A stretch of 64,000 nucleotides of DNA from assembly GCF_005222845.1 (NCBI RefSeq), contig NZ_STFZ01000036.1, forward strand, positions 365,308-429,307. The letters run 5' to 3'. This document shows positions 37,329 through 47,102 of the stretch, in pieces. The notes beneath the pieces were generated by a model that saw nothing but the letters and a program-made list of their open reading frames with translations, made no database searches and had not been told where the DNA came from. Positions within the stretch are counted from its first letter, which is position 1. Each line of letters opens with the position of its first letter. A program made the position numbers and the translations under genes. The stretch is from Rhizobium sp. FY34. Lineage in GTDB: Bacteria; Pseudomonadota; Alphaproteobacteria; Rhizobiales; Rhizobiaceae.

Positions 37329-37808
37329 ATGGCGAAGGACCTGCAGCAGCCGGTGAAACCGGCAAACCAGCGGGGCGCTGCGCGCCTTGCCGCCGTTCAG
37401 GCACTCTATCAGATGGATATTGGCGGCACCGGCGTTCTGGAAGTCGTGGCCGAATATGAGGCGCATCGGCTGGGCCAAGAGCTGGATGGCGAGACCTATC
37501 TGAAGGCCGATCCGTCCTGGTTCCGCTCCATCGTCGCCGGCGTCGTGCGCGACCAGACGAAGATCGATCCGCTCCTGCGTGCCTCGCTGCTGGAAAGCTG
37601 GCCCCTGTCGCGTATCGATTCCACCCTGCGCGCCATCCTGCGCGCCGGAACCTTCGAGATCGTCGAGCGCAAGGATGTGCCGGTGGCCGTCATTGTCACC
37701 GAATATGTCGAGATCGCCCAGGCCTTCTTCGAGGGCGAAGAGCCGAAGATCGTCAATGCGGTTCTCGACCGGATTGCCAAACAGGTCCGAACAGAGACTG
37801 CCAAGTAA
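37329..37808 (+). CDS. nusB: Transcription antitermination factor NusB
   Basis: 159 residues, all-helical. AARLAAVQALYQMDIGG and the C-terminal SRIDSTLRAILRAGTFEIVERKDVPVAVIVTEYVEIAQAFF are characteristic. NusB with NusE binds boxA RNA of rRNA operons. It overlaps no neighbour but lies 3 bases after ribH, the common order in proteobacteria. The long N-terminal extension with KPANQRGAARL is normal for Rhizobiales. Confidence 0.97.
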   Translation: MAKDLQQPVKPANQRGAARLAAVQALYQMDIGGTGVLEVVAEYEAHRLGQELDGETYLKADPSWFRSIVAGVVRDQTKIDPLLRASLLESWPLSRIDSTLRAILRAGTFEIVERKDVPVAVIVTEYVEIAQAFFEGEEPKIVNAVLDRIAKQVRTETAK

Positions 37809-37826
37809 CGGAAAGAGTTACCTATC

Positions 37827-39053
37827 ATGGACAGTGCAGGGGGCAATGGACTGGAGCGGCAGCTGAGTGCCGCCAAGCGCAATGTCTTCCTGCTCGCCGG
37901 CGCCCAGGCTGTTCTGGGCTCGGCCGCGCCTCTGTCCATCTCCGTCGGTGCGCTGGCCGGCTATCAGTTGCTGGCGGATGACAAGTCGCTGGCCACCGCG
38001 CCGATTACCGGCTTTAATATCGGAACGGCGCTTGGCGCCATCGGCATCGCCATCCTGTCCCGCTTTCTCGGTCGTCAGACTGCCTTCATGGTCGGCGCCT
38101 TTCTGGGGGCAAGCGGCGGTGCGCTGGCGGCTATCGCGCTGTTTCAGGCCAATTTCTGGCTGTTTGCCTTTGCCCTGATGCTGATCGGCGTCTCCGGCGG
38201 CTTTACCCAGAAGATCCGCTTTGCGGCCGCCGACGCCTCGCCATCGCTCTACAAGCCCAAGGCGATATCCTGGATCCTTGGCGCCGGCATCATTTCGGCC
38301 GTCATCGGTCCGCAGCTTGCCATCTGGGCGAAGGATGTTTTCGCGCCCGTCACCTTTGCCGGCACATTCGTGGCACTTGTGCCTTTGTGTCTCGGTGCCA
38401 TCGCCATCCTGGCTTTCCTCAAATTGCCGGAAATGGTCAAGGCGACAGCGCATTCGGAGCCTGCGCGCCCCTTGCGCGAGATTGTTATGACGCAGCGTTT
38501 CGCTACCGGCATGCTCTGCGGCATCGGCACCTATGCGCTGATGACCTTCGTGATGACCGGCGCGCCGCTGGCCATGGTCATCGGCTGCGGTTTCCCGACG
38601 GAACTTGCGACGCTTGGTATCCAGTGGCACGTGCTGGCCATGTTCGGCCCCAGCTTCTTCACCGGCATGATCATCGCCCGGTTGGGAGCAGAACGAGTCG
38701 TGGCGCTCGGCCTCGTCACGCTGATGGGCTGCGCCGTGATTGCCCATATGGGCATCGAGCTGTGGAATTTCTGGGCGGCACTCGTTCTTCTCGGCATCGG
38801 CTGGAATTTCGGCTTCATCGGCTCCACCGCCATCATCGCCTCCACCTATCGGCCGCAGGAGGCCGACAAGGTGCAGGGTTTCCACGATATCATCCTGTTC
38901 GGCACGGTGGCGCTCGCCTCCTTCTCGTCCGGCAAGGTGTTCACCACGCTCGGCTGGTCCTTCATGAACCTGTTCATCTGGCCGGTCGTCATCGTCTGCC
39001 TCATCCTGATCGGTCTGCTCATCCTGCGCAGCCGTCCTGCAAGCGCTGCCTGA
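37827..39053 (+). CDS. MFS transporter
   Basis: 408 residues, twelve hydrophobic segments, no signal peptide. The sequence GAQAVLGSAAPLSISVGALAGYQLL near residue 25 and ALGAIGIAILSRFLGRQTAFMVG (loop 2-3, G-R-Q-x-x-F) mark a major facilitator of the type often found after nusB in rhizobia. Substrate unknown. It starts 18 bases after nusB and may read through from the riboflavin operon. Downstream, 203 bases separate it from hppA. Confidence 0.88.
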   Translation: MDSAGGNGLERQLSAAKRNVFLLAGAQAVLGSAAPLSISVGALAGYQLLADDKSLATAPITGFNIGTALGAIGIAILSRFLGRQTAFMVGAFLGASGGALAAIALFQANFWLFAFALMLIGVSGGFTQKIRFAAADASPSLYKPKAISWILGAGIISAVIGPQLAIWAKDVFAPVTFAGTFVALVPLCLGAIAILAFLKLPEMVKATAHSEPARPLREIVMTQRFATGMLCGIGTYALMTFVMTGAPLAMVIGCGFPTELATLGIQWHVLAMFGPSFFTGMIIARLGAERVVALGLVTLMGCAVIAHMGIELWNFWAALVLLGIGWNFGFIGSTAIIASTYRPQEADKVQGFHDIILFGTVALASFSSGKVFTTLGWSFMNLFIWPVVIVCLILIGLLILRSRPASAA

Positions 39054-39256
39054 GCCGTTTGATCTCTGTCACGGACTTTATTCCTCGTCACACGTAGCTT
39101 CTTCGTCACCCTTGTCGGTTGAGCCCTTGACGCCATTTTCCTGTCACCGCAATCTCGCGGTCAGAACGGCGGCCTGAGTTCCTGGGGAGGAGAACGGCTC
39201 GTGGTTCCACGCCGACGCAATTTTTGCGGTCGGTCCATTGGGAGAGGAACAATCGT

Positions 39257-41395
39257 ATGACAGTGATACTGGGTGTGATCGTCTGCGGCCTGTTGTCGGT
39301 CGTCTATGCCGGCTGGGCCACACGGTCTGTGCTGGCTGCGGATCAGGGCAATCCGCGTATGCAGGAAATCGCCGGCTATATCCGGGAAGGCGCGCAGGCC
39401 TATCTGACGCGCCAGTACATGACCATTTCCATCGTCGGCTTCGTGGTTGCCATCGGCACCTGGCTCCTCCTGTCCGGATTGGCTGCCATCGGCTTCATCA
39501 TCGGCGCAGTGCTTTCGGGCGCCGCCGGCTTTATCGGCATGCATGTCTCGGTGCGCGCCAATGTGCGCACCGCTCAGGCCTCCTCGCACAGCCTGGCTGC
39601 AGGCCTTGATATCGCCTTCAAGTCCGGTGCCATTACCGGCATGCTGGTGGCGGGTCTCGCCCTTCTCGGCGTGGCGATCTATTACGCGCTGCTCGTCTAT
39701 GGCCTGGGCCATGCGCCGGCCTCGCGCGCAGTCATCGATGCGCTGGTGGCGCTCGGCTTCGGCGCCTCGCTCATCTCCATCTTCGCCCGTCTTGGCGGCG
39801 GCATCTTTACCAAGGGTGCTGATGTCGGCGGCGATCTGGTCGGCAAGGTCGAGGCCGGCATTCCGGAAGACGATCCGCGCAACCCGGCCACGATTGCCGA
39901 CAATGTCGGCGACAATGTCGGCGATTGCGCCGGCATGGCGGCGGATCTGTTTGAAACCTATGCGGTCTCGGTCGTTGCCACCATGGTTCTGGCAGCTATC
40001 TTCTTTGCCGGCGTGCCGCTGCTGGCCGATATCATGCTCTATCCGCTGGCGATCTGCGGCGCCTGCATCCTCACGTCCATTGCCGGCACTTTCTTCGTCA
40101 AGCTCGGCACCAATGGCTCGATCATGGGGGCGCTCTACAAGGGGCTGATCGCCACCGGTCTGCTGTCGATTGTCGGCCTGGCTGCCGCCACCACCGTCAC
40201 CATCGGCTGGGGCTCCATCGGCACGGTGGCCGGCATGGATATCACCGGCGCCAATCTCTTCCTCTGCGGTATTCTCGGCCTGGTGGTCACGGCGCTCATC
40301 GTCGTCATCACCGAATATTATACCGGCACCAACAAGCGCCCGGTCAATTCCATCGCCCAGGCCTCCGTTACCGGCCATGGCACCAATGTCATCCAAGGTC
40401 TCGCCATTTCGCTGGAATCGACCGCTCTGCCGGCCATTGTCATCGTTGGCGGCATCATCTCCACCTATCAGCTGGGTGGTCTGTTCGGCACCGGCATTGC
40501 CGTCACCACCATGCTCGGGCTTGCCGGCATGATCGTGGCGCTTGATGCCTTCGGCCCGGTCACCGACAATGCCGGCGGCATTGCCGAAATGGCCGGCCTT
40601 CCGCCGGAAGTGCGCAAATCCACCGATGCGCTGGATGCGGTGGGCAATACGACCAAAGCGGTCACCAAGGGCTATGCCATCGGTTCGGCAGGTTTGGGCG
40701 CCCTGGTTCTGTTTGCGGCTTACGCCAATGACCTCAGCTACTTTGCCGCCCATGGCGCACAATATCCTTACTTTGCCGATGTCGGCGAAATCTCCTTCAG
40801 CCTGGCCAATCCTTACGTAGTCGCCGGCCTCATCTTCGGCGGTCTCATTCCCTATCTGTTCGGCGGCATGGCAATGACGGCGGTCGGAAGGGCGGCAGGC
40901 TCCATCGTCGAGGAAGTGCGCAAGCAGTTCCGCGAACATCCAGGCATTATGGCCGGCACCGAAAAGCCGGATTATGGCCGGGCGGTGGATATTCTGACCC
41001 GTGCTGCCATTCGCGAAATGATCCTGCCCTCGCTGCTGCCGGTTCTGGCACCCATCGTCGTTTATTTCGGCGTGCTGATGATTTCCGGCTCCAAGGCGTC
41101 TGCCTTTGCAGCGCTTGGCGCTTCACTGCTCGGCGTCATCATCAACGGTCTGTTCGTGGCCATCTCCATGACGTCTGGCGGCGGCGCCTGGGACAATGCC
41201 AAGAAAAGCTTCGAGGATGGTTTCGTCGACAAGGACGGCACAAGGCACATGAAGGGATCGGATGCGCACAAGGCGTCCGTGACCGGCGATACGGTGGGTG
41301 ACCCTTACAAGGATACTGCCGGCCCCGCCGTCAATCCGGCGATCAAGATCACCAATATCGTCGCCCTGCTGCTTCTGGCCGTTCTCGCCGCCTGA
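39257..41395 (+). CDS. hppA: Membrane-bound proton-pumping pyrophosphatase, K+-independent type
   Basis: 712 residues from ATG 39257 (GGAGAGG upstream), about 16 membrane helices. The pyrophosphate-binding acidic motifs are present: GADVGGDLVGKVEAGIPEDDPRNPATIADNVGDNVGDCAGMAAD. The stretch GNTTKAVTKGYAIGSAGLGAL carries Lys where K+-dependent enzymes have Ala, marking the K+-independent class. It hydrolyses PPi and pumps protons across the inner membrane. The start of a fresh transcription unit; a terminator follows. Confidence 0.98.
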   Translation: MTVILGVIVCGLLSVVYAGWATRSVLAADQGNPRMQEIAGYIREGAQAYLTRQYMTISIVGFVVAIGTWLLLSGLAAIGFIIGAVLSGAAGFIGMHVSVRANVRTAQASSHSLAAGLDIAFKSGAITGMLVAGLALLGVAIYYALLVYGLGHAPASRAVIDALVALGFGASLISIFARLGGGIFTKGADVGGDLVGKVEAGIPEDDPRNPATIADNVGDNVGDCAGMAADLFETYAVSVVATMVLAAIFFAGVPLLADIMLYPLAICGACILTSIAGTFFVKLGTNGSIMGALYKGLIATGLLSIVGLAAATTVTIGWGSIGTVAGMDITGANLFLCGILGLVVTALIVVITEYYTGTNKRPVNSIAQASVTGHGTNVIQGLAISLESTALPAIVIVGGIISTYQLGGLFGTGIAVTTMLGLAGMIVALDAFGPVTDNAGGIAEMAGLPPEVRKSTDALDAVGNTTKAVTKGYAIGSAGLGALVLFAAYANDLSYFAAHGAQYPYFADVGEISFSLANPYVVAGLIFGGLIPYLFGGMAMTAVGRAAGSIVEEVRKQFREHPGIMAGTEKPDYGRAVDILTRAAIREMILPSLLPVLAPIVVYFGVLMISGSKASAFAALGASLLGVIINGLFVAISMTSGGGAWDNAKKSFEDGFVDKDGTRHMKGSDAHKASVTGDTVGDPYKDTAGPAVNPAIKITNIVALLLLAVLAA

Positions 41396-41423
41396 GCGGC
41401 CACCACAGATGCCTCAAACGAGA

Positions 41424-41451
41424 AGAACCCGCGGAGCGATCCGCGGGTTCT
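41424..41451. terminator. Terminator between hppA and bamE
   Basis: AGAACCCGCGGA (41424-41435) pairs perfectly with TCCGCGGGTTCT (41440-41451) over a GCGA loop. It separates convergent hppA and bamE and can serve both, although T-runs are short. Confidence 0.8.
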
Positions 41452-41484
41452 GGTTATCTGGTAATGATGGCATGACCGAAAGGA

Positions 41485-41997
41485 TCAGTTGCCGCCCATC
41501 ATGTTGCGGAAGGCCGCAGCGCCGCCGCCTGCAGCCCCTGCGCCGCCCGACAGCAATTGTTGCAGGAAGGTGAGGTCGCGACCGCCGGTCGGCGTCGTGC
41601 GCGAGATCGTGTCGAAGACCTTGCCGTCCTGCAGCGTATAGCTCGCGCGGCGGGCAACGGTGCCCTGCTTGTTGAAATAGATGGCAACCACGGTTTGTTC
41701 GACCAGCCTGGGCTTCATGAACGCGACCGGGCGCGAGCGCTTCTGCGAAATATAGTAGAAAACTTCGCCATCGAATGTCGCGGTCGTCGAGGGCGTGCCT
41801 AGGGAGAGAAGGACCTGCTCGCGGCTGGCGCCTTCCGGCACGAGATCAAGTGAGCCCTTGTCGAGCACATAGCCGTTATAGATCGTTTCGCCGATGCCCG
41901 TGGTGCAGCTGGAAAGCGCGAGCGATACGCATACCGCAAGGACAGCGGCCTTCCCCATCTTGTTCACGTCAGACCCAAACACGCGCTTCTTCAACAC
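41485..41997 (-). CDS. bamE: Outer-membrane assembly factor BamE (SmpA/OmlA)
   Basis: About 170 residues from a GTG at 41997 (TTG 41994 or ATG 41958 are alternatives, the last giving MGKAAVLAVCVSLALSSC). A lipoprotein signal with lipobox LSSC is present. The core GEQVLLSLGTPSTTATFDGEVFYYISQK-like stretch (EQ, LGTPST, FYYIS) and NKQGTVARRASYTLQDGK are the SmpA/BamE fold. It is a small subunit of the BAM complex. Gly/Ala-rich C-terminus. Divergent from the cytochrome bc1 chaperone gene, a conserved rhizobial order. Confidence 0.9.
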   Translation of the reverse strand: MLKKRVFGSDVNKMGKAAVLAVCVSLALSSCTTGIGETIYNGYVLDKGSLDLVPEGASREQVLLSLGTPSTTATFDGEVFYYISQKRSRPVAFMKPRLVEQTVVAIYFNKQGTVARRASYTLQDGKVFDTISRTTPTGGRDLTFLQQLLSGGAGAAGGGAAAFRNMMGGN

Positions 41998-42238
41998 CCT
42001 GTCCTCATGTGTATCTCGCCGGCCAAGCTTATCGTCTCCCTGCTGGAATAGCATTGTGGCTATTCCGCGAACAGAGCGACGGCAACCATGCCCCTCCGGA
42101 GCATTTGTACCGGCCGGGCGCCTCCGACGCCGCTGCGGCATTGCAATTCGTGCCTGCTTCGGTAAACCAGCTTTGGTTTCCATGCAACAACGCTGGCCGG
42201 GCCAGCCGTCGGTTTGGCGACGAAGAGTGCGGGCTTTC

Positions 42239-42775
42239 ATGATATTTGGGCTGTTCGGCAAGAAAAATAGCAACCGGATCATCGTTGACCGGCAGTACGC
42301 GGCCTTGACTTCGGCCGCCCGGCTACCTTTGTTCTATACAGATATGGACGTACCCGACACGGTGATGGGCCGTTTCGAGATGCTGTCCATCGTGATGATT
42401 CTGTTCTTTCGCCGCACCACGGCCTCGGCCACCAGCGGTCAGGAACTGGCGCAGGAGATTGTCGATGCCTTTTTTCAGGATATCGATCACTCCATTCGCG
42501 AGCTTGGTGTCGGCGACCAGAGCGTGCCGAAGCGGATGAAAAAACTCGCCGGCATGTTCTTTGGGCGGGCGGAAGCCTATGGAGCAGCCCTGGCTGCAAG
42601 GGACGAAGCGCTGCTTGCGGCAGCGCTGGTTCGCAACATACATCCGCAGGAAGAGGCGCCGCCTTCAATGCTGGCCCTGTCGCGCTGGATGATAAAGGCT
42701 GAGGCCGCACTGGCGGTCATGCCGGAAGATAGAATTGCGCGTGGCGATCTTTCGATGCCCGCGCCAGATGAATGA
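42239..42775 (+). CDS. Ubiquinol-cytochrome c chaperone (CBP3/UQCC1 family)
   Basis: 178 residues from ATG 42239. RLPLFYTDMDVPDTVMGRFEMLSIVMILFFRR and QELAQEIVDAFFQDIDHSIRELGVGDQSVPKRMKKLAGMFFGRAEAY match the bacterial CBP3 family, assembly factors of complex III. It acts at the cytoplasmic face of the inner membrane. It overlaps DUF177 by four bases, so the two are coupled, and begins the operon that leads to plsX and fabH. Confidence 0.9.
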   Translation: MIFGLFGKKNSNRIIVDRQYAALTSAARLPLFYTDMDVPDTVMGRFEMLSIVMILFFRRTTASATSGQELAQEIVDAFFQDIDHSIRELGVGDQSVPKRMKKLAGMFFGRAEAYGAALAARDEALLAAALVRNIHPQEEAPPSMLALSRWMIKAEAALAVMPEDRIARGDLSMPAPDE

Positions 42776-43362
42776 GAGAGACGGGGACGACAGTGAAGGA
42801 ACATCATGACCAGGCGCGTCCGCCATTTTCCTATCCCGTCAAGGTTGGCAATATTTCCGCCAATCCGGTGACCGTGAAGGTGGAGGCGGACGTGCGCGAG
42901 CGCGCAGCGCTGGCTGCACTCTGGAGGGTCGTTTCCGTCGAGGAACTGGCGGCAGAGATGCAGATCGGTCGCTGGAAAAAGGACGGCGTGCGCGTCAAGG
43001 GCAAGGTCAAGGCGCGCCTCGTCCAGGCCTGCGTCGTGACGCTGGAGCCGGTCGATAGCGTCATTGAAGAGGAATTCGAGCAGATCTTCGTGCCGGAAGG
43101 CTCCAAGCTTGCCCGTCTCGTGACCGGCGGCGACACAGCCGAAATGGTTCTCGACCCGGATGGGCCGGATGCGCCGGAGCTGTTTGTCGGCGATACGATC
43201 GATGCCGGCGAGACGGTTGCCGAGTTCGTGGCGCTTGGAATCAATCCCTATCCGCGCAAATCCGGCGTCGATTTTTCCGATCATATCGAGTCCGATGAGA
43301 CCACGGATGAGGGCAAGCCCAATCCGTTTGCGGTGCTCAAGGACTGGAAAACCAAGGAATAG
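42772..43362 (+). CDS. YceD/DUF177 family protein
   Basis: 196 residues. The core IGRWKKDGVRVKGKVKARLVQACVVTLEPVDSVIEEEF is the YceD signature; the family is co-transcribed with rpmF or plsX and linked to ribosome or lipid metabolism, with function not settled. ATG 42772 overlaps the previous stop; a GTG at 42793 with GGGG upstream is an alternative start matching MKEHHD. No membrane segment. plsX starts 95 bases later. Confidence 0.88.
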   Translation: MRETGTTVKEHHDQARPPFSYPVKVGNISANPVTVKVEADVRERAALAALWRVVSVEELAAEMQIGRWKKDGVRVKGKVKARLVQACVVTLEPVDSVIEEEFEQIFVPEGSKLARLVTGGDTAEMVLDPDGPDAPELFVGDTIDAGETVAEFVALGINPYPRKSGVDFSDHIESDETTDEGKPNPFAVLKDWKTKE

Positions 43363-43457
43363 AGTTTGCATTTCGCCGGCAATGAGTTGTATGGGGCGGC
43401 GAGAACAGTATTTTGGCCGCGGTGCGACCAGGCGCGGGACAGAAGGACCAGGAACGC

Positions 43458-44507
43458 GTGATCAGAATTTCTCTTGATGCGATGGGCGGCGACCACGGTC
43501 CCTCCGTCGTGATTCCAGGCGCTGCCAAGGCGCTGGAGCGCCATCCGGACGTGACCTTTCTCATCTTTGGTCGCAAGGATGAATGCGAGCCGCTGATTGC
43601 AAAATATCCCAAGCTGAGGGATCGCTCGACATTTTTCGATTGCGACGTCTCTGTCGCCATGGATGAAAAGCCGAGTGCTGCCCTTCGGCGCGGCCGCTAT
43701 GTGTCTAGCATGTGGCGCTCGATCGAGGCGGTGAAGACCGGCGAGGCCGATGCGGTCGTCTCTGCCGGCAATACCGGCGCGCTGATGGCCATGGCGAAAT
43801 TCTGCCTGCGCACCATGGCCAATATCGAACGGCCCGCCATTGCCGGCATCTGGCCGACACTGCGCGGCGAAAGCATTGTTCTGGATATTGGCGCCACCAT
43901 CGGCGCCGATGCCCAGCAGCTTCTGGATTTCTCGCTGATGGGCGGCGCCATGGCGCGCGCTCTGTTTGAGATCGAAAGCCCGACCGTCGGCCTGCTCAAT
44001 GTTGGGGTCGAGGAGGTTAAGGGCCAGGAAGAGGTGCGTGAGGCCGGTCGCATGATCCGCGAGGCCAATCTCTCCACTATCACCTATCACGGCTTTGTCG
44101 AAGGCGATGATATCGGTCGCGGCGTGGTGGATGTGGTGGTCACGGAAGGCTTTACCGGCAATATTGCGCTGAAGACCGCCGAAGGTACGGCCAAGCAGAT
44201 TGCCGAGCTGTTGCGGGCAGCCATGTCGCGCACGCTGATGGCCAAGATCGGCTATCTTTTCGCCAAGGGCGCCTTTGATGCGCTGCGCGAGAAGATGGAT
44301 CCGCGCAAGGTGAATGGCGGCGTCTTCCTTGGTCTCAACGGAATCGTGATCAAAAGCCATGGTGGCACCGATGCGGAAGGTTATGCCTCTGCCATAGATG
44401 TGGGCTACGACATGGCCCGGAATGGCCTCAACGATAAGATCGCCCAGGATTTGAAAACATATCACGCTCGCCGCCTGCCGCCGGCAGGTCCTGAAGAAGC
44501 AGCGTGA
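43458..44507 (+). CDS. plsX: Phosphate acyltransferase
   Basis: 349 residues from GTG 43458 (AGGACC ten bases upstream; the frame opens 15 codons earlier). It starts MIRISLDAMGGDHGP, the conserved PlsX N-terminus, with VSAGNTGALMAMAKF and VVVTEGFTGNIALKTAEG in the active-site region. It makes acyl-phosphate from acyl-ACP for phospholipid synthesis. fabH follows after 19 bases, as in most bacteria. Confidence 0.97.
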   Translation: MIRISLDAMGGDHGPSVVIPGAAKALERHPDVTFLIFGRKDECEPLIAKYPKLRDRSTFFDCDVSVAMDEKPSAALRRGRYVSSMWRSIEAVKTGEADAVVSAGNTGALMAMAKFCLRTMANIERPAIAGIWPTLRGESIVLDIGATIGADAQQLLDFSLMGGAMARALFEIESPTVGLLNVGVEEVKGQEEVREAGRMIREANLSTITYHGFVEGDDIGRGVVDVVVTEGFTGNIALKTAEGTAKQIAELLRAAMSRTLMAKIGYLFAKGAFDALREKMDPRKVNGGVFLGLNGIVIKSHGGTDAEGYASAIDVGYDMARNGLNDKIAQDLKTYHARRLPPAGPEEAA

Positions 44508-44526
44508 GCACAGGAATTTATCGAAC

Positions 44527-45498
44527 ATGATCCGGTCAGTGGTTCGCGGGTTTGGGTCAGCACTGCCGAAGCGTGCTGTGCCCAACAAGGAATTGGAAAA
44601 CATCGTCGAGACGTCGGACGAATGGATCGTGCAGCGCACGGGCATTCACCAGCGCTACATCGCCGGCGAGGGCGAAACGACGGCGTCGCTGGGCGAGCAG
44701 GCGGCGCGTGCAGCGCTCGACAATGCCGGTCTGACACCGGCCGATATCGATCTGGTAATTGTCGCGACCTCGACGCCGGACAACACCTTTCCGGCCACTG
44801 CCGTCAATATTCAGAATCGTCTCGGTATGGCGCATGGCTATGCGTTTGATGTGCAGGCCGTTTGCACCGGCTTCGTCTATGCCATGGCAACAGCCGATGC
44901 GCATCTGCGCGCCGGCCTTGCCAAGCGGGCGCTGGTCATTGGGGCGGAAACTTTTTCGCGCATCCTCGACTGGAATGACCGCACCACCTGCGTGCTGTTT
45001 GGCGATGGCGCCGGCGCGCTGGTGCTGGAAGTGCAGGAAGGCGAGGGCACGATTGCCGATCGCGGCGTGCTGACGGCGCATCTGCGCTCGGACGGCGCGC
45101 ACCGGGAAAAGCTCTATGTCGATGGTGGTCCCTCCACCACCGGCACTGTCGGCCATCTGCGCATGGAAGGCCGTGAAGTGTTCAAATATGCCGTCGGCAT
45201 GATTACTGATGTTATCGAAGCCGCTTTCAAGGCGACCGGCACCACGGCAGAAGATCTCGACTGGCTGGTTCCGCACCAGGCCAACCGGCGAATCATCGAC
45301 GGATCGGCCAAGAAGCTCGGCATCCCGCTCGAGAAGGTCGTGGTCACCGTCGATATGCATGGCAACACGTCTGCAGCCTCTATCCCGCTGGCGCTCTCGG
45401 TCGCAGCCGCAGACGGACGCATCAAGCAGGGCGATCTGGTGATGCTGGAGGCCATGGGCGGCGGCTTCACCTGGGGTGCGCTGCTCGTTCGCTGGTAA
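44527..45498 (+). CDS. fabH: 3-oxoacyl-ACP synthase III
   Basis: 323 residues. The catalytic triad is complete: C113 (VQAVCTGFVYAM), H250 (VPHQANRR) and N280 (DMHGNTSAAS). It starts fatty acid synthesis by condensing acetyl-CoA with malonyl-ACP in the cytoplasm. It shares an operon with plsX and precedes ihfA by 88 bases. Confidence 0.98.
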   Translation: MIRSVVRGFGSALPKRAVPNKELENIVETSDEWIVQRTGIHQRYIAGEGETTASLGEQAARAALDNAGLTPADIDLVIVATSTPDNTFPATAVNIQNRLGMAHGYAFDVQAVCTGFVYAMATADAHLRAGLAKRALVIGAETFSRILDWNDRTTCVLFGDGAGALVLEVQEGEGTIADRGVLTAHLRSDGAHREKLYVDGGPSTTGTVGHLRMEGREVFKYAVGMITDVIEAAFKATGTTAEDLDWLVPHQANRRIIDGSAKKLGIPLEKVVVTVDMHGNTSAASIPLALSVAAADGRIKQGDLVMLEAMGGGFTWGALLVRW

Positions 45499-45586
45499 TC
45501 TCGTATTTACAAGCGCTTGACCCTAGCCAACAACACACTTAATGTTCGCCTCATTGATGAACAATGAACGTTGATGGGCGGGGGTC

Positions 45587-45925
45587 ATGGCCGGCAAGAC
45601 AGTGACACGGGCAGACTTGGCGGAGTCGGTCTTTCGCAAGGTCGGACTCTCCAGAACGGAATCGGCGGAGCTCGTCGAGACCGTGATCGACGAGATCTGT
45701 AACGCCATCGTACGAGGCGAACTCGTCAAGCTTTCGTCGTTCGCAACCTTCCAGGTGCGGGCGAAGAACGAGCGCATCGGGCGCAATCCGAAGACCGGCG
45801 AAGAAGTGCCGATTTCGCCGCGCCGGGTGATGACTTTCAAGGCATCCAATGTGCTGAAGCAGCGTATCCTCAAGTCGCATTTGGCCCGCAAGGCCAAGCA
45901 GAAGCCGGCCAATCCGGCGGTGTGA
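45587..45925 (+). CDS. ihfA: Integration host factor alpha subunit
   Basis: 112 residues. The HU/IHF fold with DNA-intercalating Pro arm: GRNPKTGEEVPISPRRVMTFKAS (about 65-87). N-terminal KTVTRADLAESVFRKVGLSRTESAELVE and VKLSSFATFQV are typical. It pairs with IhfB to bend DNA. It precedes merR, the usual order in Rhizobiales. Confidence 0.97.
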   Translation: MAGKTVTRADLAESVFRKVGLSRTESAELVETVIDEICNAIVRGELVKLSSFATFQVRAKNERIGRNPKTGEEVPISPRRVMTFKASNVLKQRILKSHLARKAKQKPANPAV

Positions 45926-46113
45926 GACGCAACTGCAATACGCCTGTTCATCATCTGTTTCGGCGCTTGAAATCTCCAGCATAAACCGTTGAAATACGGC
46001 CCAAGGTCGTATTGACGCAGCGTGAGTCGGCTGAAGGCTGTGTTGCGCCAGTGCACAAGAAGGCGAATCGTTCGGCGCCCTTAAGGGCCGTGACGATTCC
46101 GGGAGATGAAGAC

Positions 46114-46650
46114 GTGGAAAAGAGCCCCGACGCCTTTCGCACCATCAGCGAAGTTGCCGATGACCTCGATTTGCCGCAGCATGTGCTACGCTTTTGGGAA
46201 ACCCGCTTTCCGCAGATCAAGCCGATGAAGCGCGGCGGCGGTCGTCGCTATTATCGCCCGGAAGACGTCGATCTGCTGAAGGGCATCCGCCACCTCCTCT
46301 ATGATCACGGCTATACAATCAAGGGCGTGCAGAAGCTCTTGAAGACCAATGGCAACAAGTTCGTCACCGCCATTGCATCGGGCGATATGGCGACGATGGA
46401 AGCCATCATGGCGGCCAATAGCGACCGCCAGAGCGAGCCGAAGGTTAGCGGCGGCGAGGATGACCAGATCGTCGGGCGCCCGAAGGCCAAGCCCAGTGGC
46501 CGTTTCTTCGGCTTTGGCGGCTCAAACGATGATGACGACCTGGAAGTGACGATCGGCAAAAGCTCGATCGGCAAGGAAGATCGGGCCCTATTGCAGGAAG
46601 CGCTTTTCGACCTTCTGGAATGCAAACGCCTGCTTGATCAGGTGCGGTGA
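46114..46650 (+). CDS. MerR-family regulator
   Basis: 178 residues from GTG 46114 (GGGAG eight bases upstream; the frame opens 34 codons earlier but the conserved start is around EKSPDAFRTISEVADDLDLPQHVLRFWETRF). The MerR helix-turn-helix and wing are followed by RGGGRRYYRPEDVDLLKGIRHLLYDHGYTIKGVQ and a polar linker and short helical end. This is the MerR next to ihfA in nearly all rhizobia; its role is undefined. No metal-binding Cys. Confidence 0.9.
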   Translation: MEKSPDAFRTISEVADDLDLPQHVLRFWETRFPQIKPMKRGGGRRYYRPEDVDLLKGIRHLLYDHGYTIKGVQKLLKTNGNKFVTAIASGDMATMEAIMAANSDRQSEPKVSGGEDDQIVGRPKAKPSGRFFGFGGSNDDDDLEVTIGKSSIGKEDRALLQEALFDLLECKRLLDQVR

Positions 46651-46877
46651 GGCCGGTTTTCGCCCGGCAGTAATGATGATCGCCTGGCCGTTTCGCTCAT
46701 CGTTTTGGGTGCTGCGTTGACCTGTGCGGGCGGTGGCCCCATATTTAGGCTAGGAATTTCGAGGTGGGAACGGCCTGCCCACGCACCCGCAAGGGGTTGG
46801 TAGCCGAAAGGCGAAGAGATTCAGGAGCTTGGCAGCCTGGCGGAAATAGAAAGCCCCGCTTTACGCGCAAGCCCTTA

Positions 46878-46892
46878 ACCGAAATGTGGAAT
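46878..46892 (+). repeat. Left copy of a 15-bp inverted repeat
   Basis: ACCGAAATGTGGAAT, found again in inverse orientation at 49461-49475. The surrounding bases encode RKPLTEMWN here and RKAQSLTEMWN on the other strand at the right copy, so the homology is somewhat longer than the exact match. The pair encloses the MDR-LysR segment. Confidence 0.6.
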
Positions 46893-47102
46893 ACTTTGTG
46901 TCGCAAATTTCCTTCGCGAGACTGCGACTTATGCGAGCGAGTTTTGCCACAGAGGTTCCCCTGAATAATCGGCGGGCCCGATTTTGTCGCTTAACTCAGC
47001 CAGACCGAACAAAAACTCGCCTTCGAGAAATTTCATTAGAACGTGATGCTAACAGTGCCGTCATATCTCGCACGCAGTAGCATCAGCTTTTCCATGGGTG
47101 CC

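Noticed and set aside
39161..40939. 592-codon open frame antisense to hppA
   Set aside because: Asp/Gly/His-rich translation with no domain; lies entirely opposite the pump gene.
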